From contig PHBZ01000037.1 of assembly GCA_002840755.1 (NCBI GenBank), forward strand, positions 37,505-93,931: a stretch of 56,427 bases of DNA, written 5' to 3'. Each line of letters opens with the position of its first letter. The first letter of the stretch is position 1. Below the pieces are notes generated by a model. That model had not been told where the DNA came from and did no database searches. It saw nothing but the letters and a program-made list of their open reading frames with translations. Below are positions 8,019 through 17,326 of this stretch, one piece after another. Source of the stretch: Chloroflexi bacterium HGW-Chloroflexi-10 (GTDB taxonomy: Bacteria > Chloroflexota > Anaerolineae > Anaerolineales > Anaerolineaceae). Position numbers and translations under genes: made by a program.

Positions 8019-9290
8019 GTGAACGGTATGAAATACTTTTACGGCCTGTTTAGTTCTCTGTTTTTATTGCTGATCCTGATTGTTATTGGCGTCGGGAATA
8101 TGCCCGATTCAGCTGTTCCAACCAGGTCGAATCCGGGTCTGGTCAATGCGCAAGCGCAGCAGCCATCAGCGACTTTTACACCCTTCTTGCCCGCCTATCC
8201 GACAGGCACGGCCACATCCACTACCCAGCCATCCATAACCGCGCCAATTGCGGAACCACCCACCCTCACGCCGGCCGAATTGCAAGCAACCGTCACGCCA
8301 ACCACGCAGCCATCCACGCCCGCCCCAGCCACAGAGCAGCCCACAGCGGCCGTCATTTCCCCAACCACCACCAGCACCCTGCCGTCCGAGATTATCCACG
8401 AAACCATTTTGCCTGCGGAACAATTTAAAGAGCGGCCCTTGATCCCTGTTCTAGTGCCCGATCAGCTGAGCCCCAATAATGACAAAATGGAACTGCCGCT
8501 GGAGAGCGCTACACCGTTCTTGCCATCCATTCCGACAAGTACGCCAACCGCCACGCCGCAGCCAACCGCCACGCCAACCCCAACCCTGGCGCCGGAGCAG
8601 TGGAAAGAGTGGCCGGTGATGCCCGCCGGTGTATCTGAGCGGTTGAAAGAGGTTTACCGCCAGGGGTTAGAAAACGGGAATAATCCGGCTGCCTTTTCCA
8701 TCCTCGGCGATTGCCAGAGCCAGCCGGAAGTCTTCTTGGGGGTCTACGATCGTGATCCGGATTTTGTGGGGACATTGAGCAGTCATTTGCGCGAGACTGT
8801 GACGCAGTTCTCCGGGTCTTTTAACCGCTACAGCCCGACGGTGAAAGACGGCACTACCGAGGGAGCGTTGTTGTGGCCGTTGTGGAATGAAAACCGCGAG
8901 GGTAAATGTAACCCGAACGAAAGCCCGTTAGACTGTGAGCTGCGCGTCCATCAGCCGGTGATAGCGTTTATTCACATAGGAACACATTGGGAAGCGCGCA
9001 ATGAACACTATCTCACCATTATTATCGATACGCTGCTGGCCAACGGCACTGTCCCGGTGTTGGTCACCAAAGCCGATAACCGAGAATTTGACGAACGCAT
9101 CAACCGCACGCTGGTAAAACTGGCAGCGCAGTATGATTTGCCTTTGTGGAATTTCTGGGCCAGTGTGCAGCATCTGCCCAACCATGGTTTGCGTTACGGT
9201 CAGAACATGTATTTAAGTGCGGAAGGGGTGGAAATTCACCGGGTTGCTGCGCTGGATGTTCTGGATTTTGTGTGGCGTGAACTGGAGTAA
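8019..9290 (+). CDS. secreted SGNH-hydrolase-like protein, Ser to Cys
   Basis: A 423-residue protein with a hydrophobic N-terminal segment (about 5-25), a long Thr/Pro-rich linker (about 50-190) and a C-terminal domain resembling SGNH/GDSL hydrolases. Block I reads SILGDCQSQ, with cysteine (C232) where the catalytic serine of GDS normally stands. Block V reads LSAEGVEIH, with the His at about 407. A VPVLVTKADNRE strand and HIGTHW lie between. Activity is uncertain because of the substituted nucleophile. The start is GTG at 8019 with an ATG three codons later (8028), and neither has an obvious ribosome site. The signal segment and linker suggest a surface-tethered extracellular domain. Confidence 0.7.
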   Translation: MNGMKYFYGLFSSLFLLLILIVIGVGNMPDSAVPTRSNPGLVNAQAQQPSATFTPFLPAYPTGTATSTTQPSITAPIAEPPTLTPAELQATVTPTTQPSTPAPATEQPTAAVISPTTTSTLPSEIIHETILPAEQFKERPLIPVLVPDQLSPNNDKMELPLESATPFLPSIPTSTPTATPQPTATPTPTLAPEQWKEWPVMPAGVSERLKEVYRQGLENGNNPAAFSILGDCQSQPEVFLGVYDRDPDFVGTLSSHLRETVTQFSGSFNRYSPTVKDGTTEGALLWPLWNENREGKCNPNESPLDCELRVHQPVIAFIHIGTHWEARNEHYLTIIIDTLLANGTVPVLVTKADNREFDERINRTLVKLAAQYDLPLWNFWASVQHLPNHGLRYGQNMYLSAEGVEIHRVAALDVLDFVWRELE

Positions 9291-9395
9291 ACCAGGAAAA
9301 AAGCGGCACATAAGTTTATCATTGTAGACCTGTTACAGGATTTTGAGCAGGCTTCAGCAACCTGCTATGCTTATCTGAAACAAGAGGAGGCCGCG

Positions 9396-9854
9396 ATGAG
9401 TAACCAGGGTTTGGATGAGAGCAAACTGCACCGTCAATGGGCTGTGCAGTTATTTAACCGGGTTTGGGAACTGATGGATATGGAAAAACGTGATCAGGAA
9501 GAAACCGATGAAATGATCCACGCGGTGCACGCGTCCCGTTATCACTGGGGCATGGCCGGCGCGCCGGTCAACCTGGCGCGTGGTGAGTGGCAGATCTCCC
9601 GTGTTTACAGTGTGCTGCAGCGCGCCGAACCGGCCTTATACCATGCCCATCGCTGCCTGGAGATTTGCCTGGAAAACAAAATCGGCGACTTTGATCTGGC
9701 GTTTGCCTACGAAGCGCTGGCCCGCGCCTGCATGGTCGCCGGCAATCCAGTGGAAAAGACCAGATACCTCGAACTGGCCCACCGCGTCGCCGCATCCATA
9801 GAGGAAGAGGACGACCGCCAGATTTTGCTAAACGACCTGGGCACAATAGAATAA
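9396..9854 (+). CDS. small helical TPR-like protein
   Basis: A 152-residue cytosolic protein, mostly predicted helix. The run SRVYSVLQRAEPALYHAHRC followed by DFDLAFAYEALARACMVAGN and TRYLELAHRVAA has the spacing of two to three TPR-like helical hairpins, so a role as a protein-binding adaptor is plausible. I recognise it as a conserved uncharacterised bacterial type, not a named family. GAGGAGG lies 7 nt before the ATG, which makes it a confident gene. It is transcribed alone, ending convergent with the FAD dehydrogenase. Confidence 0.7.
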   Translation: MSNQGLDESKLHRQWAVQLFNRVWELMDMEKRDQEETDEMIHAVHASRYHWGMAGAPVNLARGEWQISRVYSVLQRAEPALYHAHRCLEICLENKIGDFDLAFAYEALARACMVAGNPVEKTRYLELAHRVAASIEEEDDRQILLNDLGTIE

Positions 9855-9858
9855 GCAG

Positions 9859-9870
9859 GGCGAATTCGCC
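9859..9870. terminator. short palindrome between convergent genes
   Basis: GGCGAATTCGCC, flanked by AG and TT so the stem can extend, lies 4 nt after the stop of the helical protein and before TTACCCTTTT. It may be a weak terminator. The remaining gap to 9983 shows nothing else. Confidence 0.3.
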
Positions 9871-9982
9871 TTACCCTTTTAACACCCTTTGCAACCGGTC
9901 CAAATTCCCGACAACGCACCAATTCGCTGCATGAAAGACGACTCTTCTACCAAATATTGATCACCGGGATAGATTGGGTAGT

Positions 9983-11416
9983 TTAGAGAGGGCTCCACAC
10001 CCCGGTCAGCATGCGCCCCATGCACACCCCGTTCATGCTGGCTTGCATCAGTCCGCGGGTCAGGCCGGCGCCATCTCCCAGAACATGCAGGTTCTTGATG
10101 CTCGTCTCAAATTCGGAGTTAACAATGATCCGGTTGGAGTAGAACTTGACTTCCACGCCGTACAGCAGCGTGCCGTCACTGGCAATCCCCGGCATGATCA
10201 GCTCCAGCGCTTCCAGAGTCTCGATCAGGTCCATCATGATCCGGTACGGCAGCACCAGGCTCAGATCCCCGGCGACGGCGTCCTTCAGGGTCGGCTGGAC
10301 AATGTTTTTCACCAGGCGTGAGGCGGTTGTTCGCCGGCCACGTTTCAGATCACCGTAGCGCTGCACCAGCACCTTGCCGCCGGAGAGCATGTTTCCCAGT
10401 TCGGCGATATAGCGCCCGTACTCAATCGGGGTCTTGAAGGGATCGGTAAAAGACTTGGAAACCAGCAGCGCGAAGTTGGTGTTGCGCGTTTTGAGCGCCT
10501 GGTCTTTGTAGCTGTGTCCATTGACCACCGCCAGGCTGCCGTAACGTTCCTCGGCCACCTCACCGCGCGGGTTCCAGCAGAAGGTGCGCACCCGGTCTTC
10601 AAAGGTGCGCGTATAGTAGATCAGCTTGGCTTCGTAGAGGGTCGAGTCGATTTCCTCGGTTACCCCGGCGTCCGTCTCCACGCGTACCCCAATATCCACC
10701 TGACCCACGCGCGAGGCGATGCTGTATTTGCGGCACATTCCGCTGAGCCAATCGCTGCCTTCGCGCCCAACCCCCACAATCGTTTTCCGCGCCAGGATCT
10801 GCTTACCGTCTTGCGTAATCACCCCGCGGATTTCTTTTTCGCCGCTTGGGTTAGTCTCGATCAGGAAATCCTGGACGATGGTGTTAAAGCGCATTTCGAT
10901 GTGCAGGTCTTCGAGCGCCTGCTGGATGCGCGAGTAGATTTCGTAAGCTTTCTCGGTGCCCATGTGGCGTACGCCCGATTCGATCAGCTTGAGATGCGCC
11001 TGGGCGGCCCGGCGGCGGATGGTATCAATCGTCGGGGAATGATCCAGCCCATACACCTGCGGGTCAGCCCCAAAGTGCAGGTAGAGATCGTCGGTGTAGT
11101 GCATCACCCGGCGGAACTGTTCGGGGTTAATGTAGCGGATCAGGTCGCCGCCGACTTCACCGTCATAGCTGATGGATAGTTTGCCGTCGCTGAAACTGCC
11201 GCTGCCGGAAAAGCCGGTGGTAATGGCGCACGGGTCACAGTTCACGCACACCCCGTTCTTGCGTTTGGGGCATTTGCGCTTTTCTATCGAGTGACCCTTT
11301 TCCAGAATCAGAATTCTGGCAGCCGGGTTATTCTTTTTGGCCTCGTACGCCGTAAAAATGCCGCTGGGCCCAGCGCCAACGATGAGGATATCACACATTT
11401 CGGGAGTTGATTTCAT
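9983..11416 (-). CDS. FAD-dependent dehydrogenase, COG2509 type
   Basis: A 477-residue flavoprotein. The Rossmann FAD loop DILIVGAGPSGIFTAYEA starts at about residue 8. It is followed by a Cys-rich stretch (KCPKRKNGVCVNCDPC) and TTGFSGSGSFSDGKLS, the signature of uncharacterised COG2509 dehydrogenases. The C-terminal HVLGDGAGLTRGLMQASMNG is the second FAD-contacting block. The physiological substrate is unknown. The four cysteines near the N-terminus could bind a metal or act in redox. It starts 7 nt after the stop of the secreted M23 protein gene, so the two may share a transcript, though a functional link is not obvious. No signal peptide is present. Confidence 0.85.
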   Translation of the reverse strand: MKSTPEMCDILIVGAGPSGIFTAYEAKKNNPAARILILEKGHSIEKRKCPKRKNGVCVNCDPCAITTGFSGSGSFSDGKLSISYDGEVGGDLIRYINPEQFRRVMHYTDDLYLHFGADPQVYGLDHSPTIDTIRRRAAQAHLKLIESGVRHMGTEKAYEIYSRIQQALEDLHIEMRFNTIVQDFLIETNPSGEKEIRGVITQDGKQILARKTIVGVGREGSDWLSGMCRKYSIASRVGQVDIGVRVETDAGVTEEIDSTLYEAKLIYYTRTFEDRVRTFCWNPRGEVAEERYGSLAVVNGHSYKDQALKTRNTNFALLVSKSFTDPFKTPIEYGRYIAELGNMLSGGKVLVQRYGDLKRGRRTTASRLVKNIVQPTLKDAVAGDLSLVLPYRIMMDLIETLEALELIMPGIASDGTLLYGVEVKFYSNRIIVNSEFETSIKNLHVLGDGAGLTRGLMQASMNGVCMGRMLTGVWSPL

Positions 11417-11423
11417 AGCTGCT

Positions 11424-14400
11424 TTAGCGGTAGATCACTGGCATAAAAGTGTCATAACCTTTACCATACCAGATGTTGTACAAAACGCCATCACCGGCCA
11501 GACGGTTATCCAGGGGGGTGATTTCCAGGAAGAGGGTTTCGTTCTGAGTGGCTTCATAGGTTAACATAACCGATTGGCCGAAGTCTGAAGGCGTATAGCT
11601 TTTGATCATGTTCAGGCTGGCGGATTGGTAGAGTTTTACCTTCATAGCCGCGCCGCCGCCCCGGGAGGTGACAAAGATCAGGTATTTCTTACCGGCTTCA
11701 ACATTCAACTGAACCCAATCAATATCGGCGGTGGAACAGAATTTGTGCTGCTGTGAGGTTTCCACCGGGACGACAGTGGCATTACTTGAAGTATTATTAA
11801 GCGGCTCGTACTGACCCGGGGTACAGGTTGGGGCGATGGTGGTGGTGGCTTCGGCCGCATTATTGGCCGGGAAGGCCTCGGCATTGCCGCTCTGATCCAC
11901 GGCGCGCATGCGGAAGCTGTAGGCTTTACCAAATTCGCCCAGGAAGGGGTAATTGGTGCGGTTGGCTGCGACGGTTTGTAAGTGCTGCCAGGTGCTTTCC
12001 GAGCCGGTTTTGAACTGGATATCGTAATGATCCAGCGCATTTTCAGGGTCGCTGGCGCTCCAGGTCAGGTTGACCAGGGTGCTTTGGTTCGTTGATGGAA
12101 GCGGATTCATCTGGCTGGTCGGCACCTGGGTATCCACCCCCTGTGGGATGAGTAAAGCGCCGTTCTGGTTGCCGGCATTATCAAAGGCCTGGATATACAG
12201 CATACCGCCGATCACCGGTCCATAATTGGCCGGATTAAAACTGGCTGTCCAGCCATCTGCGCCATTGCTGTCACTGCCTAAAGCGATCCAGGATCCGTTG
12301 ACCCGGTCGGCGCTGTGCCAGTAAAAGTCTACCTGTTTTACACCGCTGCCGCTGTCAGAGGCATTGGCGCGAACAGTGAAATTGACCATTGGCATGTAGG
12401 CAGCGGATGGGCTGGCAAAGGAGATGGCAGGCGGGGTGGAATCCCCTGAATTGGTAAATTTGAGGAAATAGAAATGGCCGCCATCGCCTACGCCAGGGTG
12501 GTTCCAGGCGCGCACCATGGCGTAATAATCACCGCTTTGAGGCAGGGTAAAGGTGATTTTGGAATCACGTTGGACGGAGAGGAGTTCATCGTCATTTTCC
12601 GTAAGCAGGTTGCCGCTGCTGTCATACAGGAACAGATAGGGGTCCAAAGCGGAACCTATTTCCATGGCGTCAACATCCAGGGTGTGCACTTCCCCGGCGG
12701 TCCCGCTGAATTTGTAATAATCCAGATCAGCACTGGGGCAGATATAGCCTGCCACCTGGCTGGGCGAATTGACTGTGCCTGCCTGCGCGATGCTGTTGTT
12801 GCTTTCAACATCCAGGCAAGCGGGCGGCGCGGTGGTTGTGATGCTGACACTATCCACGACCCAACCGAGCACATCTCCGTGATGGTAAGGGTCAACAATG
12901 TCCATGTGAAAACGGATGCGGATGGTGTGCCCGGCATACGCCGCGAGACTGATGGTTGGGCTGGTTAACCAGGCGCGCTTGGGGTCCTGGTGCAGTTGCA
13001 GGATATTCTCAAACTGGCCGCCATCCACCGAGATTTGCACCCAACGCTGATCCCAGAAGGAATACATCGATTCGGTTTCGTAGAAGTAATCGAAGCGCAG
13101 ATAATGCGGGTTGCCGGCCGGTATCCGGATGGGCGGAGAAGTGAGATCCCCGCCGCCGATATTGGCATCGCCCAGGCCTAAGGAACCATCTCCCAGGTAA
13201 TTTTGATTAAAAGTAAAGGTTTTTACGGTGGTGTTGTTACGTCCAAAGGATTCCAGATGCCACATGTCAACGAAGTTCCAGCCCTGCGCACCTGATTCGA
13301 AATCAAAGGTGACCGGCGCATTCACGGTAGTTGAAGTTGGCAGGGCCGCCGACGCCACACTGAAGGCTTTGGAGGCGCTGCTTTCACCGGCGGAATTGCG
13401 TCCCCATACCTGCACGGTATAGTTCCCGGCGGGCAGGGAGCCCACAGACCAGCCGTTCTGGTTGGTCCAGTTCAGCGATTTATTGACGGGGCCAGTCAGG
13501 TTTGCGCGATACTGCGTGGCTCCATAGCCGTAAAAATCAATCACGTAGGATTCATTGGACGCCACTTGCCTGCGGATATCATTAAAAATGGTGTTGATCA
13601 CCGGTGTGCGCGGCGCGGTACTGCGCAGCTGCACCTGCAAGGCGGATACATAATCGGCATTAATCCGGTTATCGGCCAGGTTGGCATCATTACCTTCCAG
13701 TGCTTCGGAGCGGCCATTATCAAAGCTGTCTGACTGGGTGTTGTCGTACAACAGCGCGCGCACATTGCTGCCTACCAGAACAGATTCAACATTGTTGTCA
13801 CCGAGATCACCCCAATCGGCAGCATTTTTATAGTTGCCAACATCAAAGAGTTTACAGGGACCCCGATGATTGGAAAACCCAAACAAAGCCACCTGGTTGG
13901 CGTTGGGGCTGCATGTGGGCGGCGGTAATTGCTTGCAGGTGGCATTGTTGATGATGGTTCGCATACCGGGAAGACCCACAGCCGGGTTACCTTCTATGTC
14001 ATAGATTTTCACAGCCAGTTCAATTGGGCCGTTTGGCAGCCCGGATGAGCATAAGTCCAATGTGGTCATGAAGGTAGTCTGGTTCATCACCGGACCAACA
14101 TTGACCCATGTGCTGTTTCTGGCGCGGGCGATGATCTGGATCTTTTGGATCCCCAGGTCGTCATTGGCCCATCCGCCGATCAGCAGGGATGAATCTGTAA
14201 CGACTTCACCGTGGCCCGGTACCACCAGGTCCCCACTGGGTGGATTCGCGCCGTAGTTCTCGGAAACGAACCAGTCTTTGCCAGAGTCATCTGTGGCCGG
14301 GTTGCATTGGGTGCCGTAATTTGGAAAATTGGCGACTTCATTACAGGTGCGCGGCGTACCATCGTTGATGTCGACTTCATCAAAACGAATATCTACCGAG

Positions 14401-15344
14401 TTGCCCCAATAGGCAGTCGCATTGGTGTGTACATGGAAATGCAGATGGTGCCCGGAACTGTAGCCGGTGTCATCAACATTGCCGATATACTGCCCCTGTT
14501 TGACCTGCGCGCCAACGGAACGTAGCGAGTCTGGAATTGAATCGTAAGCCATGTGTAGGTAGAGCTGGTAGGTGGTGGGTGAGGTTGATTCGTCTTTCAG
14601 GACAAGGTAGTTGTTGCAGCCGGTGTTGTAATTTGGGCACTCAGTAGCAAATTTGTGTACCGTTCCCCCGCGGGATGCCAGTAAGGGAAACATGGTGCCG
14701 TCAGCAAAATCGTAGGCATAGCGGCAGGAAGTTTCCGGACAGGAATAGTAAATCAGAAAATGGCCAATACTTCCGCTGAGCCGGCGCATTGTTCCGCCAG
14801 CCCAGGGCAGTTTATAACCGCGATAGACGGTTTTTACATCTTTGGCTTCGGCCTCAGCCGGGGCAAAGAAGCGGGTTTTCAGGTCTTCATTGACCATTTC
14901 GGCGGGCAGATCGGTAAAGGTTTGCTGCCAATCGCCATCCGCTTGCAGGGTGATATCCCATTGGGCTGAGGCGCCGAGTGATTTTTGGCTGACGTCGGTC
15001 TTGGCAATGGCCAAGCCTGGCTCGGCGGCAATCACTTCTCCGGTTTCCGGGTCGTGCAGTCCCAGCCACAACAGCGCGGTCAGACCATCCTCTGAATAGA
15101 TCACATGATCAATGTAGGGGTCGTACATTACGAAAGCCAATACTTCCGTTTTGCTTTTAGCGACGGTTTGTAAGCTTTTTTGCAGCGACAGCGTTAATGC
15201 CTCATCGACCGGTTCCGCAGCTTGTCCTGTCAAATCGGATTCCTGGGGCGGCGGCGGAGCGGCTGCAATGGAGACCAGTGGTTGGCTCCCCATAACCAAC
15301 GTTATCAAAATCAGTGGGATAAAAAACCAGCGCCATTTTCTCAT
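11424..15344 (-). CDS. secreted multidomain M23-like protein
   Basis: A 1306-residue exported protein. A signal peptide (about 1-28) precedes an N-terminal region and an M23 peptidase-like domain (about 170-310). YLHM (H264) and HLHFH (H300, H302) are present, but the first zinc ligand of HxxxD is replaced: the text is RYAYDF with R208 and D212. Then come an Ig-like segment, a crystallin/I36-like segment, a jelly-roll/MAM-like region (DVLGWVVDSVSI), two pre-peptidase C-terminal domains (DLDYYKFSG at about 900 and DIDWVQLNV near the end), and Ig and fibronectin-III-like modules between them. It ends in YDTFMPVIYR. AAGGA lies upstream of the ATG. It is probably a cell-surface carbohydrate- or wall-binding protein; peptidase activity is doubtful. 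Confidence 0.85.
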   Translation of the reverse strand: MRKWRWFFIPLILITLVMGSQPLVSIAAAPPPPQESDLTGQAAEPVDEALTLSLQKSLQTVAKSKTEVLAFVMYDPYIDHVIYSEDGLTALLWLGLHDPETGEVIAAEPGLAIAKTDVSQKSLGASAQWDITLQADGDWQQTFTDLPAEMVNEDLKTRFFAPAEAEAKDVKTVYRGYKLPWAGGTMRRLSGSIGHFLIYYSCPETSCRYAYDFADGTMFPLLASRGGTVHKFATECPNYNTGCNNYLVLKDESTSPTTYQLYLHMAYDSIPDSLRSVGAQVKQGQYIGNVDDTGYSSGHHLHFHVHTNATAYWGNSVDIRFDEVDINDGTPRTCNEVANFPNYGTQCNPATDDSGKDWFVSENYGANPPSGDLVVPGHGEVVTDSSLLIGGWANDDLGIQKIQIIARARNSTWVNVGPVMNQTTFMTTLDLCSSGLPNGPIELAVKIYDIEGNPAVGLPGMRTIINNATCKQLPPPTCSPNANQVALFGFSNHRGPCKLFDVGNYKNAADWGDLGDNNVESVLVGSNVRALLYDNTQSDSFDNGRSEALEGNDANLADNRINADYVSALQVQLRSTAPRTPVINTIFNDIRRQVASNESYVIDFYGYGATQYRANLTGPVNKSLNWTNQNGWSVGSLPAGNYTVQVWGRNSAGESSASKAFSVASAALPTSTTVNAPVTFDFESGAQGWNFVDMWHLESFGRNNTTVKTFTFNQNYLGDGSLGLGDANIGGGDLTSPPIRIPAGNPHYLRFDYFYETESMYSFWDQRWVQISVDGGQFENILQLHQDPKRAWLTSPTISLAAYAGHTIRIRFHMDIVDPYHHGDVLGWVVDSVSITTTAPPACLDVESNNSIAQAGTVNSPSQVAGYICPSADLDYYKFSGTAGEVHTLDVDAMEIGSALDPYLFLYDSSGNLLTENDDELLSVQRDSKITFTLPQSGDYYAMVRAWNHPGVGDGGHFYFLKFTNSGDSTPPAISFASPSAAYMPMVNFTVRANASDSGSGVKQVDFYWHSADRVNGSWIALGSDSNGADGWTASFNPANYGPVIGGMLYIQAFDNAGNQNGALLIPQGVDTQVPTSQMNPLPSTNQSTLVNLTWSASDPENALDHYDIQFKTGSESTWQHLQTVAANRTNYPFLGEFGKAYSFRMRAVDQSGNAEAFPANNAAEATTTIAPTCTPGQYEPLNNTSSNATVVPVETSQQHKFCSTADIDWVQLNVEAGKKYLIFVTSRGGGAAMKVKLYQSASLNMIKSYTPSDFGQSVMLTYEATQNETLFLEITPLDNRLAGDGVLYNIWYGKGYDTFMPVIYR

Positions 15345-15469
15345 TTGGAGAATTCCTTTTGCCGGTCAGTTGGGTGTTTTCCACGGAGGAACCTTGTTTT
15401 TACTGTAAATAAATTGTTCGTATCCATCGAAAATAACCAGTCTGACCACTTTTTCTATTGGAAGAGAAA

Positions 15470-15498
15470 TTTGTAGATAGAGTATGTTGTTGTTGCAA
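15470..15498 (-). promoter_or_regulatory. sigma70-type promoter for M23 protein gene
   Basis: On the minus strand TTGCAA (15498-15493), a 17-nt spacer and TACAAA (15475-15470) lie about 120 nt before the ATG of the multidomain gene. Confidence 0.45.
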
Positions 15499-15511
15499 GT
15501 TCGATACCCGT

Positions 15512-16534
15512 TTATGCCATTGTCAACTGGCTGATAAATAAATCCAGTGAAATCAATGGGTTCATCCGGCTGGTTTTCATGTCTTCATCGATGCTTAACA
15601 GGTGGTGATAAATTTCTTCCAGTCTTGCCAGGGAAAAACGCTTTCCCTGTTTTTCCAATTTTTCTGCAACGAAAGGATGTACGTTCAAAAGCCGGGCAAT
15701 ATCGTCTTTTTGCCCTCCCTGATCCAATACTTCACGTGCCATCAGCAGCAGGCGAAACTGGCGTACAATCATTGCAAATACACCAAACGGTTCTTCTTTT
15801 TCCAGGAGTGTGTGCAGTAAATGCGTGGCTTTTTTGCTGTTGCCGTCTGCCACTGCATCTACCATATCAAATATATTCACCGGGGAAACATCCGGAACCA
15901 GTTCTTTTACATCTTCCACTTCAACCGGACGTTCCAGGTTGACGTAAGTCAGCAGCTTGTCAATTTCAAGGCTGGCCATCTGCGTATTGGTGCCCACGTG
16001 GGACGCCAATTCCTGCGCGGCAGCCGGGATAAACTGTCCCTTTTGGCGGCGCGCCTCATCCAATATCCATTGGCGCATGGCGCCGGCCGTTGGCAGGGAA
16101 CATTCTTTCTGATGCACGCGGGTGGTCGGCTGCCCCGAGACCCACCTGCGCAGCCAGTGTTTTTCGTCAAAATCCTTCCAGGCTTTGCGGTCGCGCTCTG
16201 TTTCCACCAGGAATACCAGCGCGGTGCTTTGAGGCAGTTTTTCCAGAAGATCCTGAATGGCCTCTTTTTGTTTCGCACCCTTTACCAGGTTGAGCGCCTG
16301 TGTAACCAACACCAGCCGCCGCTCTGCCAGAAATGGCAGGGAAAAGGCAGCGTTGTGGATCTCTTCCACTGTGGTTTGCTCGCCAACCAGGCGTGTGGTA
16401 TTCATATCCGCCATGGATGGATCGCCCATGCGTGCCACCATTTCCTGTACCAGTTTTTGCATGGCAAGGCTGTCATCTCCATAATACAGGTAGAAGACTG
16501 GCTTTTTTTCGGCGGCGGAGGGTGCAGCAAACAT
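15512..16534 (-). CDS. holA: DNA polymerase III subunit delta
   Basis: A 340-residue clamp-loader subunit that opens the beta sliding clamp during replication. The N-terminal AAA-like fold begins with VFYLYYGDDSLAMQKLVQEM, followed by ERRLVLVTQALNL and the characteristic ALVFLVETERDRKAWKDF. The middle has ASLEIDKLLTYV and VSPVNIFDMVDAVADGN, and the C-terminal collar domain has FAMIVRQFRLLLMAREVLDQG. Length matches HolA. It starts 5 nt after the stop of the DUF6391 gene and is likely co-transcribed with it. As usual for delta, no intact Walker A motif is seen. Confidence 0.93.
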   Translation of the reverse strand: MFAAPSAAEKKPVFYLYYGDDSLAMQKLVQEMVARMGDPSMADMNTTRLVGEQTTVEEIHNAAFSLPFLAERRLVLVTQALNLVKGAKQKEAIQDLLEKLPQSTALVFLVETERDRKAWKDFDEKHWLRRWVSGQPTTRVHQKECSLPTAGAMRQWILDEARRQKGQFIPAAAQELASHVGTNTQMASLEIDKLLTYVNLERPVEVEDVKELVPDVSPVNIFDMVDAVADGNSKKATHLLHTLLEKEEPFGVFAMIVRQFRLLLMAREVLDQGGQKDDIARLLNVHPFVAEKLEKQGKRFSLARLEEIYHHLLSIDEDMKTSRMNPLISLDLFISQLTMA

Positions 16535-16539
16535 GATTT

Positions 16540-17058
16540 TTATTCGCTGGTCATTACCCGGTAAGCCGGGGGGCGCATCTCTGGGTAAAAATGAATACCG
16601 GTAACGTGTAAATCACCCAGTTGGGCTTCGGTGGTCACGTGCTCCTGCAGTTTTGGCCCGAGCGGCTGGGCAATCACCAGCCCCATGGTCACCAGGGTAA
16701 GCACAACGGGCAGGCGGTCCAGACGGTCCCGCCAGGATTTTCCTACCCCGAGCATGGATAACCACGCGAAAAAGCCGGCAATCATCCCGGCGGTGGCCAG
16801 ATTGGTGCCGCAGTTGGGGTGAATGGCCAGCGCGGATTCGCCGTGGTTGAGCCGTCTGCGGGCTTCTTCCGTGGCATCGGCCAATGCTTCTATATCTACA
16901 TCGCCTAAGATCCAGAAACCGAGCACGTCGGATAAGCCGGCCAGGCGCATACCTGGGTGACCGGTTGTCAAAATCTGGATGGTGGCGTGCTCCAGGGCAT
17001 GGTTGCGGCGTACTCGTGAAGCCGGCCCCCAATTGATAACGCTTTTGAATACGGACAT
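16540..17058 (-). CDS. DUF6391 family membrane protein
   Basis: A 172-residue protein with the DUF6391 hallmark RVRRNHALEHATIQIL at about 16-31, a following HPNCGTNLATAG block, and two hydrophobic segments (about 90-110 and 120-135). The function of the family is unknown. The conserved NHALEHA and HPNCGTN motifs look like potential metal ligands, which is inference only. AAGGAATAAAT precedes the ATG. It is the promoter-proximal gene of a two-gene unit with holA. The 268-bp gap upstream (17059-17326) shows no gene. Confidence 0.75.
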   Translation of the reverse strand: MSVFKSVINWGPASRVRRNHALEHATIQILTTGHPGMRLAGLSDVLGFWILGDVDIEALADATEEARRRLNHGESALAIHPNCGTNLATAGMIAGFFAWLSMLGVGKSWRDRLDRLPVVLTLVTMGLVIAQPLGPKLQEHVTTEAQLGDLHVTGIHFYPEMRPPAYRVMTSE

Positions 17059-17326
17059 TATTTATTCCTTATAAAAAATTTCTTGTATCGGTTCAGTTTA
17101 CAAACCCCTTAAAGGTCTTCGGATGATTAAAATGGTTCGAGGTAACAAATTTGAACATGGAAGCCTTCAGGTCTTTCCTTCTTCAAATTCTACTCCCGTT
17201 TGAGCAGCACCGACCCTTAAGGTTATACCAGAAAAATGAAGGGTGACTCTTTACAAATAGCATACGTTTTTTTTGATCCAAATTGTCGCTTTTGATGCGG
17301 CTCTGCCAAGGGCAGGGCAAAACCAC

